Shown here piece by piece: positions 11,411-23,880 of a stretch of 64,000 nucleotides of DNA (the stretch's first letter is position 1; each line of letters starts with the position of its first letter). Source of the DNA: Sambucus nigra (lineage: Eukaryota > Streptophyta > Magnoliopsida > Dipsacales > Adoxaceae); the NCBI GenBank assembly GCA_949130495.1, contig OX422211.1, positions 447,960,719-448,024,718 of the forward strand. Direction: 5' to 3'. A program made the translations under genes and the position numbers. Below the pieces are notes generated by a model. That model was not told where the DNA came from. It saw nothing but the letters and a program-made list of their open reading frames with translations, and did no database searches.

Positions 11411-13729
11411 ATACACAAGTCAATAAGTTTTTTAGTTATGTTCACTAAATATCGCATGAACAATAAACTAAATTATTCATGTTTATGTTTTTCATAAATT
11501 TAATTGGTGATATCATAATGAAAGAAACTGTGGCATATGTGTTTGACGACCATTATTACCTTCTCAAAATATGTATCACCACTTACATTTTGTTCAATTA
11601 TTATAATTGGACCTGTAGGCTTCTGAATCGTAACGATGGAATAAATAATAATATGTATGCAACATCATAAAGTATCATCATCCTAGCATTCAATATCATA
11701 CCTGGAGCCGTAGGCAACCAAAATATGCATGATATTAATGCATTAGTCCAATATTTATATCTTCTGGAATGTAGCACTATAATGAACATCAAACCTTATA
11801 TTATATAAATATTAGAGATATGCGTACATGTTTAAATAGTCGTAATACATGAATAAATTATGTCATTGTCTATTCCTTAATTTGAAATTCACGAAAAACT
11901 TGACATAATGTGAAAATAAAATAGACAATGAGTTTACATGAGATATTACACAAATAATAGTAAATGAAAAACATGAATCATTTACTTTCGCTTCATCGCT
12001 TATGTATGAGTAATAAATCAAAAATATTGACCCAAATCATTCATGGTCATACTAATGCACAATACGTTAATAATCACAATTATCATACTAGTGGCATATG
12101 TAAATATGACTATATAACATTGATGTCAATTATTTAATATTTTCAAAATTTTCAATGTTTATTTGATTCAAATTTCAGCATGTGTTGTGCTTCAATTTAA
12201 CCTTATAATAAACATTTAGATAATCTGAAATGACTACAAGTATAATATCTCCACTGTATTTGGCATTTGATTAAACTGAATGAATGCCTACTTATGAGTC
12301 TCAAAATTTGCAAGTCATGCATTCAAATATGCATGCATGCAACGAAATCATAAATCTAGTATCTGCACATATGAATTGTAGCCTCTGTTTGGCATTTAAT
12401 TCAACATAATGGGAATACTAGCATTAGAACAGACCATAATTCTAATTTTCAACCACATGAATCGTTAGTCTGTGTTTGGCACGTGACTCATTAAAACACG
12501 AATATCATAATATTTAACTGTATAAATCATTGGTCTGTGTTTGACACGAGACTCATCAAAATATGAATATTAACAATAACGCAAGTCTAAAATCCTACCA
12601 TATGAAATATGTTGGCCTATGTTTGGCTCGAATATTCAACTAAAATAGGATCATTAGAACAAGGTTGTAGATAAAAACATACATGAAATATGGGGAAACT
12701 TAAATTTTTCCAAAAAAAATGAGTTAGCATCACAGAATTGAAGAAAATTACTCCAGATTCTCAAAACATTCAACGGAATTCAAAAAAAAATTATGAAAGT
12801 CGTAAACATTATTTATGTAAAATCAATGCCCCCAAAAAAATTATACTCAAAACTTAATGTATAATTGATGGGCCAAATATAGATGCATACACAATAATCT
12901 AATATTTACAATTATAGATTAAGACACTTCCATATCTTCCCCATCCAATATCATATAAATATTATTTTCGAAACATTAATTCATAATTACATTAGGACCT
13001 TTGGGCTACCAAATATAGATTATGCACAATAACGTAATTTATCAAAATGTTATTGTCAAACACATAAATGCCAAATAATACATAACATGAACATTATAAC
13101 AACCATGAACACAAAAAATAACCCCCGTGGTGAAAAAAATACATAATATTTGGAAAAATCGTAACTTTTTGCCAAAAACAGAAAATTTGAATTAGAACCA
13201 CAGGGATGTAGATAATTATTCCATGATCTCAAAACAATTTGCGAAATTCAAAAATCAATTTTCTGGAATGAGATGTTAACATCAACATTATTACCAAAAA
13301 CGATAAAAAAATGCAATTTTAAGGGCCTTAACGATGTCAAATCATAAAAGTAAGGTGGTGTCCATTATATATAATGGGTTTTGTTTATTCTGACGTTTCC
13401 AGTCGACCATGTCAAATTCACAAAATTCCGAGCAAGTTTTGACCTTTCATTCTAACCAGTGAGTATTGGCGAGAGAAGAAAAACGTCACAGAAAGTCTCA
13501 AACATACTTTAAGAGCAGATTTAATGACAGAAATAAAAACATCGCATAAATTATAGACAAACATCAATAGGGAAAATCATGTGATCTTAAACTATATTCT
13601 CTGATACATCATGTAAAATCATTCCTAAGAACACCTTAATATTAATCACGAATACATTAATATGATTAAACTTTAACTACAATCGTTCTTAATAAAAGGA
13701 TCTTAGATCTTAATGTTTTCACAAAATTA
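11411..13729. other. AT-rich sequence without recognisable genes
   Basis: No coding signal was found on either strand. Between 12240 and 12660 a loose repeat built on TCTGTGTTTGGCACG-type blocks recurs about five times (about 12258, 12383, 12470, 12533, 12612) at 60-125-base spacing. The whole stretch may belong to the long minus-strand LTR that begins at 14220, but its far end could not be fixed. Confidence 0.4.
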
Positions 13730-14220
13730 ATTGTTCTATATAACTATGATTGAAAAACACACATTTTTCCATTGCAGTTGATTAGAATAAAGTGACTCAA
13801 ATGCTCCTATTAAAAGCTCCTTTGAATCCCTTGAATAACAGCCCATAAATTGTCTTCTTGTATGCCCAGAATTTTTTATGAAAAAATAAGAATAAGGGGA
13901 ATTTTGAATTTCTCTCCCAACTTAGAAATAGTATGTTATGAGATGATCCTAGATGGTGTATGACTTCCCTATTTATAAGGGGAAGAGGGCCGAAATCCTT
14001 GTCAAGGTGGAACTCTTTTTCAAGTCTCCCACTAATTCCACTAACCATCATGTGACTAACAAATAAGATTAACCCAATCCTTTATTATTTGTATTTATCA
14101 CGTGCCAAATTAATTATCTGATATTTATCAAGATCACATAATTGGGAAATTCATAATTTTGGAATTTAATAAAATTTAAATTAAAAAATTAATTTCGAAC
14201 TTAATTATTAATTTCCAACA
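13730..14220 (-). mobile_element. Probable copia-type LTR, minus strand (far end unresolved)
   Basis: On the minus strand the sequence starts TGTTGGAAATTAATAATTAAG at 14220, directly after a G-rich tract (14221-14250) that looks like a polypurine tract. A TATA box lies at 13971-13977 (minus TATAAAT), with a transcript-like region after it. The start TGTTGG, the PPT and the TATA box together fit a 3' LTR of a Ty1/copia element. The other end is not resolved and may lie well left of 13730. Confidence 0.5.
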
Positions 14221-14627
14221 TCCCCCATCCCCCCCCCCCCCCCCCACGGGTTTGAGTTTTTCGCCCAGAAACTATCCTCCCGTATTTTACCTCCACACTT
14301 AAATGCAACCAGTAGCGAAAGTCAACCACATACAGAGCCAAGGCAAAATCTCGGCAATAAATGAGTTGTTCAATGCGATACAAACGATCTCCTAATTTAG
14401 TCATTTTGCACAATGCCACACCTTTTCCATTACCAACTTAAAAGAAACCACATACATTTAGAACTCACACAACATCGGGACAGGTATAGCAGGAACCGGT
14501 GTCAATATACACCTTTCACGCTCACCAAGTTCTAAACTAAGCCCAACTTATGATGAACCCACTTCAACCAAACGAATATGTTTATATCCTATTGGAGAGG
14601 AGCCTGATAAGGACATACACCAATACA
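14221..14627. other. Polypurine tract and decayed interior of the copia-like element
   Basis: A run of about 17 C on the plus strand (14230-14246) with its flanks gives a G-rich PPT on the minus strand. The remaining 370 bases show no domain I can name. A minus-strand frame of 72 codons here is too short and featureless to call. The junction with the LINE lies around 14620. Confidence 0.45.
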
Positions 14628-17043
14628 TCTAATGCAGATATTCATATGGAATGCTAGGGGAGCGGGTCGCTCTAATTTCTACCCGGAACTGATGCACTTT
14701 GTTACTCGTCGCCATCCTCATCTTCTGGTTATTTTGGATACAAGAATGGATACGCGAAGGTCTCTCGGTGAGATAGGTCGTTTACCCTTTAAAAATTATA
14801 TTGTGTATCCAGTTATAGCTCATGAACTAGCTGTCTCGCCCTGTTTTATTCATCTTCTGGTTGAGCATAACCCTGAAGCAGGTCTGTCGGAGTTCACGGC
14901 TGTGTACATGCCACCGTAACCAACAGAATAAACTCAGGTATGACTTGAATTACATCATTTATCTTCTTCAAAACCCTTGGATCCTTTTAGGGGACTTTAA
15001 TAATATTTTGGTCCCCTATGAGAAGTTAGACGATCGATTATTTCAGGCAGCACGAGCATGACCACTACAAAATTTTATGTCTACTTGTAAGATCCATGAT
15101 TTAGGCTTTCGTGGCCCATCGTATACTTGGAAAGCTAATACTTAATTTGGACATCATGTGCGTGAAAGTCTAGATAGGGGTCTTGCCAATGTGATATGGT
15201 TGGACCGATATCCACATATGTTAATCACTCATTTACCAAATGCAGATTCTGACCATTGTACCTTGTTATTGGATACCTTACCTCAACAGTCTAAATTTTC
15301 GAAGCGTTTTATTTACTTTAAGCAATGGGCACAACATCCTTCGTTTCATGAGTTGTTGCACTCACTGTGGAGTCATCCTGTGCTTGGATCGCCTGCAGTT
15401 TGCTTCTTAGGAAAAACTCATTTTTTTCCTTGACAGGCGGCTACCGCATGGGAACTTACCATAAGCGATCTCCTTATTAGTAATCCCTTACCAAAGAGTC
15501 ACAAATACAGGAGGTGTTGTCAAGTTTTCTAGTGCGGGAATACTAATATTGGAAAAAGAAAAATAAACTTAAGTGGATTCTTGAGGGTGATAGTAATACT
15601 AAATTGTTTCATGCATGTGTCACCCACCGACGGCGAATAATTAATATCCATGCCATCTTTAATCCAGATAGAAGGTGGCATAAATCGCAATATGATATTA
15701 GTACGCAGTTTAAAAGGCATTATGAAACTCTTTTTACATCTTCTAACTCATCACTAGATAGTGCTTCTTATCCTTTTGTTCCAATCAATGCCCTGGATAA
15801 AGCCAAAATGTTGGAACCAATGATTGATATGGATATTTGTCACAAGTTAAACGTATGACCAAGAATAAGAGCTCGGGCCCAGATTGTCTTACAATTGAAT
15901 TTTACCAAATTCATTGGCATGAAGTGGGAACAATGGTCTGCAGTCTTATTTACGATTTCTTCCGTTTGGGTATTTTTCCACCTAATTTAAATCACACCTT
16001 ACTATTTTTATACCTAAAGTCAAAAATCCTACTCAAATTACCCATTTCAGAGTCTGCGTAATGTTATTTATAAGTTAATTTCATCCATTCTGGTGGGGCG
16101 AATGCGATCCATTCTTTAGCATCATGTATCCCCTTTCTAAACTTCATTCGTGGCAAAGAAACATATCCAGAATAACATTCTAATTATACATGAAATGTTG
16201 CACTCAATGGGTAAATTCAAATCGAAAAAGGGTAGTTGTGAAATTAAACTTGACTTATCAAAAGCCTATGACTAAAAGGAGTAGCCCATTATTCGATGGG
16301 TGTTACAACAACATGGATTCCCAGAATAATATATTCGATACATCGTGAACTGTGTTTCATCCGTCTCGTTTCATACATTTATTAATGGACAAGTTGGATT
16401 ACGGTTTCAACCATTTCAGAGTCTCAAACAAGGAGATCCTTTATCTCCAACTTTATTTATTTTGGCCTTTGATGTGTTATTAAGAAAGGCTGAGTAGGAG
16501 TACGTCCTGAAGAAAATGACGACACTTCAAACCTCTCCTAAAGGGCCTTCAATCCTTGGGCTAGCCTTTGCGGATGATTCCATTTTGTTTCTTCAACCTA
16601 ACCATCGTACGGTTGCTCGTTTCAGAACAGTTCTTACTGAGTTTGCGATCGTATTGGGTAAAACGGTTAACTGGGATAAATTAATGATTGCATTTGGACC
16701 ATCAACCCCGTTCACAACTATGTGTGATACTAGAGCCATGTTAGGGTTCCATAGACATCACGGGCCAAAAAAGTATTTAGGCCTCCCGCTCATCACAGGT
16801 CGCGTCACTCGCCAGTTGTTTCTTGACTTGACTGAAGACCGGGAGAATCGCCTACATGCATGGTATTCTCATTTTCTATCATATGCTTATCATGCGACCC
16901 TCATCAATGCGGTGTGTATGTCTCTTTCGTCATACAACATGTCGGTATACCCGCTCACTTTGCATCTCCTTAAAACCTTCATTATAAAGATCAAAGCATT
17001 CTTTTGAAATGAATCTAAACTTTCCAATAAAACCTAGTATGTT
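14628..17043 (+). pseudogene. L1-type LINE ORF2, 5' part (endonuclease and RT)
   Basis: This would encode the endonuclease-reverse transcriptase that copies the LINE into a nick in target DNA. Endonuclease marks: IWNARG at about 14640, LLGDFNN at about 14986, ESLDRGLANVIW at about 15160, and a SDH motif (ADSDHCTLLL) at about 15245. Reverse transcriptase marks: KNKSSGPDCL at about 15850, KLDLSKAYD at 16246-16272, and the catalytic FADD at 16567-16578 with KKYLGLPL downstream. Frames change many times and there are numerous stops, so it is long dead. ORF1 is absent, as in a 5'-truncated copy. The frame is cut at 17043 by LARD-1 and resumes at 38438. Confidence 0.9.
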
Positions 17044-20000
17044 TGTAATACTCCGACCCGGGTTTATGGGTCACGCGTTGTCAACCTGGTCCGGCCTGAG
17101 CGTTAGGTGTGAAGTACAACGAAACAGCCTAAATAATGTCGCTACTCTAGTTTTATTTAATTACCGTTTTACTTGTTTAGCATGCGATTCCAATTTCAAA
17201 TCAAGCTACGTGAGGGACCCATGGGAAGCATCCCTGGAGTCCAAGAATATAGAGCTACTAACGTAAAATAAAAAAGAGTACTTACCTATATAACGCTATC
17301 AAAATATGAAACAGCACCCAACCTGTCGTAACAAAACAAAGGAATGAGTCGAATGCTCAGTGAAAAATATACAAAATGCAGCATAGAACCGAACGGTAGA
17401 AAAAAACTCCAATACGTACATCTACGTGCACATGAACTACCATATATATCTACATATAAATACTATATGCATGAAACGTTTTTTATTCAAAAAAACGTTA
17501 CTTCTTCTGATTAATTTATCTTAATCTGATGAAAGAAATCCCTTTTTATCTTATCCTAACATTTATTTCTTATTTAACACACCCGGTTAAATACTTTAAA
17601 CAAATCAGATTGTTTAAGGAAACCATTTCTGTCACCGAAATTAACAACTTTATCTGTACCATTTCCTGTAGTATTTTCTTTGAAAATCCCCCTTTCGACA
17701 CACGCAAACGCCATGTTAGAAAATACACATTGACCTTTGAAAAACCTTTCACAATACACCCTTATGTTAATTATGGGGTAAACCTCTTAGGTTGCTTAAC
17801 CACCCATTTACCCATTTACTTTATCTTTTCTTTACCTTATGGACATTAATCAATTTTCACATTTAATTGTCCATTTTATCCTTGACCGTAACATTTATTA
17901 ATCATTCAAGTTAGGTTGCATTTTTTTTACATATTCATCACACAACCCATTTCTAAACATGTTCCGTTGTCATTATATTTTTCTCAAAATCTTCCAATAA
18001 CCACGGACTTTAACGGGCTCCACACTGCCGATAACGCCACCATATGCTCTGGTTAGTGATTTTGGGTCTTTCACCCTAGGCTCCAGGCCCTCATTAATTT
18101 TTTTAGTAGCATTTGAGTCCTTATTAATGTGTTTTAATATTTTGTAATTGTCCACATTATTCCACTTTTTCTTTTACCCAATCAAAGCCTGAACTCGGGT
18201 TGTCATCATAACTTGTGATACACTTGAAAATCGTCATTTCTTGTCCTCTACACTTTAGCATTGAATTTATTCCAAAATCATATTCATTTAACACCATCAT
18301 GTGTAACACCCTTTTCAATATTTTTATTTCATAAAAATAATTTACTCTACATAAAATTTTCATTTGTTTTCAAATTCATCTTTTACTCCATTTTCACAAG
18401 TGTTAATTTATCAAAAAAAATATTAAGTTACCCATACTAACTTCTTAAGTGTTTTTAACACCTTAACATCTTTTTAACCTTTTGGAGTAACATTCTTCTC
18501 GATTGGAAACATCCTATCTCGTTACTATCATTTTCAAGAATCACTAAACATATAAGGCTACTTTATAAGAAAAATATCATTTTCTTTATTAGCACTTGTA
18601 GTCTTGAAATCTTACATTTTTAACACATTGCAATACCCATTACGCACACCTTGAGGGCTGAATTTTCATATTTCTTCATTCCATATTTAAACCAAATGAA
18701 ACCTACATTATACTTGTTTTTTACGTTCATCATCAAACCACTACAAGCTTATGCACATGAGCGGATGGATTTTAACTCCAAAAATGCTATTAAACGGGTT
18801 AAACATACAATTAATTCTATAAAATTCACAACACTTGCATATGTACTTTTCAAGACTAAAGGACATTTTATTTCTTCAAAATTCATGCTAATGTCCCATT
18901 TTTATAAAATCTTCATTTTTGTAAGAAATCAAACTTATTTTATCAAATATCTTTAGTAAGACAAAATGTAAATTTAAAACATTTTCTTTCAATAAAAATG
19001 TTTATCACCCAACTTCTTGAAACATACTATTTACATAAAAATCCCAATTATTTCAAGAAAATTTTAAAAAACTTACTCATCATTTATATCCAACAAATAA
19101 TATTTTTACCAACATTTTTATTTCATAATAATATTTAATACCAAATCTACAATAAACTCTTCATTTTAATCATATGTATTCTACTCTTAAAGTCTAACAA
19201 CAAGACTACTAATACATAAAATAGAGTCTTAAACTAAGAGTAGATTTTTCCACCCCAAATGGAGCTCCAACAATGGAAGGCATAAAATGTCTAATAAGAT
19301 GATAACCTCCCACCTTTTAATGTGGCCTCAAGGAGTTTGCCTAGCACCGTCAAGCTTGTCTCCATGAAAGCTCCGTCAAAAACCCTCTTTAAGCTTCAAG
19401 AATCTCCCATCTTTACCCCCAACAACACTTCCAAAATTTGTTACTATGCCCAACAATGGTGTAAATGGGTATCTAGGGCTTGGATATGGTGGGATACTAG
19501 AAGAATATGGTGGCATAAGGTGGAAGAATGGTGGTGGCATGGTGGTTGGTGGTAGAGAGAGTTGGAGGACTACACAAAAATGGTGGAAGACGTATCCCCT
19601 CTCTCTCTTCTTCCACTCAAAATAAACCCAAATAAACCCTTATAAAACACACCCAACACCTCAAACCCCATTTTTGCCCGACCTGGGCTCACCAGAGCTC
19701 AATATCTCATCCATCCAATGGCCCAAAATGAGGCAGCGCACAAGGATAACCTGATTTAAAAGTTCCGCGTGACCTTATTCGAACGAGAAATGCCCCTCGT
19801 TCAAACGAGAATAGCTTCTCATTCGAACTTTACTTCGAACGACCTAGACCTGTTATACAGTGGGATCTCGTTCGAATCTCATTTGATGCCCACTTCGAAC
19901 GATATGGGAATCTCATTCGAACGACCATAACTCGTTCGAATGGTCTCAATTTAAATTTTCTCCAAATTTCCAAATTAAACCTAGGAACTTCCAACAATCC

Positions 20001-20125
20001 TTATCAAGACTCCAAAACAGTCAATTACAAATACAAATCGAATCATAAAGATTCAAATCCCAAGGTTTTCATATGTTTACAATTTATGCGGAAAAAATAA
20101 TAAAATATTGGGCATGGGCATTACA
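17044..20125 (-). repeat. LARD-1 3' LTR
   Basis: It pairs along its full length with 35336-38437 and differs by many substitutions and small indels, so the insertion is old. Shared landmarks include GCGTTAGGTGTGAA near the left end and CACCATATGCTCTGGTTAG (18038 versus 36345). In the U3 part (19778-19940) seven TTCGAA palindromes cluster. Confidence 0.9.
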
Positions 20126-22882
20126 TTCTTCCCTCCTTAGGAAATTTTATCCTCAAAATTACCAATTCGTCAATTCTTTAAATTCATGGGGTTCACCAAT
20201 TATCATTATAAGTCATATAAACCCTCTAAGATGGCTAAGATCACATCATACGTCCTTACACGGGGTTTATCGCCAAACGCTCAACATGCGACATGCTCTA
20301 ATGCTCACCATTTCGCTAACCATCAGCGTCACATATAAAACTGACTACGAGTCTCCACTCACTTGATGACCATGCTCAATTAAGTCCTAGGACTACCCTT
20401 CCTAATACCCCAAGAATACCGATGCCTTCACAGGAAACACTCTCTAGTGATCGACACTCACTCAAGAGTGAACCGCAATATAACCAATCATCAAGTTCAT
20501 CATCAAGAACCATTTCCAGTCGTAGGACCACATATCCTGCATCCCCACAAATTTCATGTTATCCTGACTACAAAATTTTGCCTTAGATTTATATTAACCA
20601 TACATTTTTAATTTCTCACTCTAAAAAGTAATACACTGACCAAATCATCACTGCGTACTCGGCTGACACCTTTCGATGCGTCACTGTGATGACCCTAGTA
20701 CTACTCTAGGCATCTCACCTTTGTGCACTTACTTGAGCCTCGCACCAATCCACTCACGGTGTCAAAATAATACAGTGTGCTAAGTTTCGTCCATTTTTAA
20801 CATTATACAATATCCTCAAGTCATCATCTCGCTCTTTACAACCAGAGCCACTGACTTTCATGTCACCTATAAGTACAGCCACCCACACACTGAAATTTGT
20901 AATAGCAAGAATACCTCATATAGGGCACACCTAGTTATCGTGTTGCCTTGACCATACCAGGTCTACCCGTACTCTACCAGGATCAACCTCATTGTACCAT
21001 ATTATGGTACTAATACGAGCTACCACATATGTGAGAATACATATCCTAGATTATCGAAACCTAAAGGGACCTACAAGATCCAGAAGGAACACACAATCGA
21101 TCCGAGAAAATCCCACTTGTACGCGTCAGACTATGATTTACAAAAAGTGAACCTACGCTTTATGCTTGAAGTCTTATCACTTATCCCATACGTTGTCACT
21201 GGGTATTATCCTAGACACATACCCTGACTTATGTCACCAGCCGTGACGAATTGGATCTCAACCATTCATCATCGCAAGATGAAAGCAGCATACAAACTTG
21301 TCATTCTCTAGAAAGTCAAACGCCCGACTTCCCTCCTTAGGACTAAGTCCCTCCCTCTCACATCCTTGGCACACATGAACCACTCCGATTGGCAAATGCT
21401 TAACACACTTGTCTACACTGACCTTGTCCATTTACGGATGACGATATCACCAATCTACTATACCTTGGTTATTGTTTGTCTTATCATATTGTGATCACAA
21501 CCACAAAATCCCCTTATGCAGTATTTTATCCAAGAGAGACATTCACATTATTGTATCCTTTGACTATACGAGGTTGTCACTAAGCTTACTTTTAGGATCC
21601 ACACAAACTGAACTCACGTAACAGCCACACCGGTCACTATTGGCATTCTAAAGGTGGAAATCATCACACGGGGCTACATCTTCTAATCCATACTGGTTTC
21701 GCAGGACACGCCAAGAACTAGTCCTTACCTTGCTAAGGCTATCCTATAATATATCATCGACACATGTCAATATTCTAATAATGCTTCGATATTACCCCAC
21801 CTTGGTTTCCATTTTCAAGTCTCCACATAGTGTCATCAACCTAAGTCTCGAAATACATTTCTTAATACTCCTCAAATCAAGTGTCACACGCCAATACTAG
21901 TCATCCCATGACACCCGAGCATCATGATCATAAACGACACAAGCCTGTAGCTTCTCTTAGGAGGTTACACCACCGATTTATGCCAATTCGGATAACAGAA
22001 CTCAGCACATACACTATTTAACTCTTCTAAATTTTGACCAGAAACCTAAGATCATCACCTGACCATACACATGGTCATTAATAGTACGCTATTACTTCTT
22101 CAAAGCAGACTCAACTGGTCTCCTAAGGACACCAAACATATTCCATGTGAAAGTTTGCAAGACCCAATAAGATTTCATCATTTATGTCTTTATCAATGTA
22201 GGTGCACTCTAGGTGCTCGCAAAGACACTAGTATACAAGCTTCTACATATGGCGTACATTAACCAGTGAATACCTTAAGACAACATAATAAGTTGATTTT
22301 TATTCCCAATAGTGCCACATACAATTAGTCCTAAGGACACTCTAAGATGCCCTTAAAACACACTCATATAAGGATTACCTCGCATCTGGCCATTACCTAG
22401 GCCACCAAAATGAGCTTGATATTTAGATAACAATCTTATCTCTCTTCCAAATGGTTGTGACCATAAGCTATGTACCAAACCATAATTAATACTACTAAGA
22501 ATTTTGGTAGGATATAGGACGTCGTGTACAAGCTATAAATCTCTAGGTCCACATCACCGACATCACTAAAAATCCTATTCCTTAAATTCACATCATATGT
22601 TTAAAACCCCGACATAGAAGACTACCTAGAGTTCACTCCTAAGTCTCCTTAACCATCATCGTTGCATACGTAATATACTTCCCAAAATTTACCCGTAACA
22701 CTCATTATACCCAATGAGGTACAACTTTCGATCAAGACACTTACTTATAATGATACTATTTTTACCGACTTAGACTGAGTACACATTCCAAGTTTTGACC
22801 AACATGGTTCATTATGCACGCTAAATCATCAATTGCCTTACAGCATGTATCTATCCCAATGATCGAATTCGCCTAATCACAT
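20126..22882. other. LARD-1 non-coding interior, left part
   Basis: Begins with the PPT (20126-20140, minus AAGGAGGGAAGAA). The other 2.7 kb has no frame with gag, protease, RT or integrase motifs on either strand. The longest frames are under 100 codons and featureless. It ends in the Tat-1 target site CACAT (22878-22882). Confidence 0.7.
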
Positions 22883-23456
22883 TGTTGATGTAAAAAATTA
22901 GATTATCTCTAATTACTTAATCACAGATAAAAAATAAATAAGACAAGATATTTTTAAAGTGGTTCAGCCTTGAATGAATGGCCTACATCCACTGTTTGTG
23001 TTATTATTGACGGTTTGGGAATTCTCGATTACAGGTTTTACCAAGAAATTTCGAGTCCCCTACTAATGAGGAGGTTACAATGTATTTATAGCTTTGAAGC
23101 TGTACATGCGAGAGAATATTACATAGCTGTCCAATAGGCGTGTACATCTGTATGATAATAATCAGCATTTAATGCGCATTCAATCCTCTTAATTATTCAG
23201 TTATAAATGCTCCGAACGAGGTGCAGCTCGGACCGCCTGAGCTGCTCGGATCGCCTAAGTAGCTCGGTATATATGAGTTGCTTGGTATAATAAAGTTCCT
23301 CGGAGAACACTTGCTGCTCGGAGCGCTTGAGTTGGTCGGGGAAGTTGAGTTCCTCGAAGTCAAGGTGTTATTCAGAAGTGTTTGTAAGTGCCATGTAGAT
23401 TGACACGTGTCTCCACTTAACTGATCCACGTCAGCAGACTAAATTTGGTATCAACA
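22883..23456 (-). repeat. Tat-1 3' LTR
   Basis: 574 bases, TGTTGATG...TATCAACA. It contains an 18-base segment near 23249 that is missing from the other LTR, which explains the length difference. The PPT (minus CATTGGGGGCTTC) abuts it at 23457. Confidence 0.95.
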
Positions 23457-23880
23457 GAAGCCCCCAATGTTTCACAGTTCGAGGTTGAGGAGTGTGGAAC
23501 ATTCTTCTCGAAATATGGCGAGATTAAATAGTCATCCTGAATTTTAGGAGTGTTTTCCTTATATTTATTTTTCCTTTCAAATTCATAGAATCAGACTTTT
23601 TGAATTTTTCCCACTGCTTTGGTCTCTGTGCCTTTTTTATCCTTTTAGCCGCCGGTAGCGCAAACGTCTTTCTTTGTAATCATTATTTTTACCCCTTCCC
23701 AAGGTAAGGTATTTAAGCGTTTAAGAAAATCCTATCGTCTCTTACTTTTTCAAATCTGTATCTTTGATCTCTCCATTTCTTCTCCATCTTGTGCGTTCAT
23801 TCCTTCCATCGTTCGTTATCAACTGATCTACCCTTCTTCTGTAAGATCTTCTTCCTTCTCTTTTATTTTCTTTGTTCATC
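23457..23880. other. PPT and leader of the antisense gene in Tat-1
   Basis: 23457-23469 is the PPT of the element (minus strand). The remaining 400 bases are pyrimidine-rich on the plus strand, with a possible TATTTAAG box at about 23710. They directly precede the plus-strand gene at 23881, so this may be its promoter and 5' leader. That is inference from position. Confidence 0.5.

Noticed and set aside
17529..18956. Small frames within the LARD-1 LTR, some conserved in the other LTR
   Set aside because: They are short, start and end differently in the two LTRs, and code for biased, AT-driven sequence.
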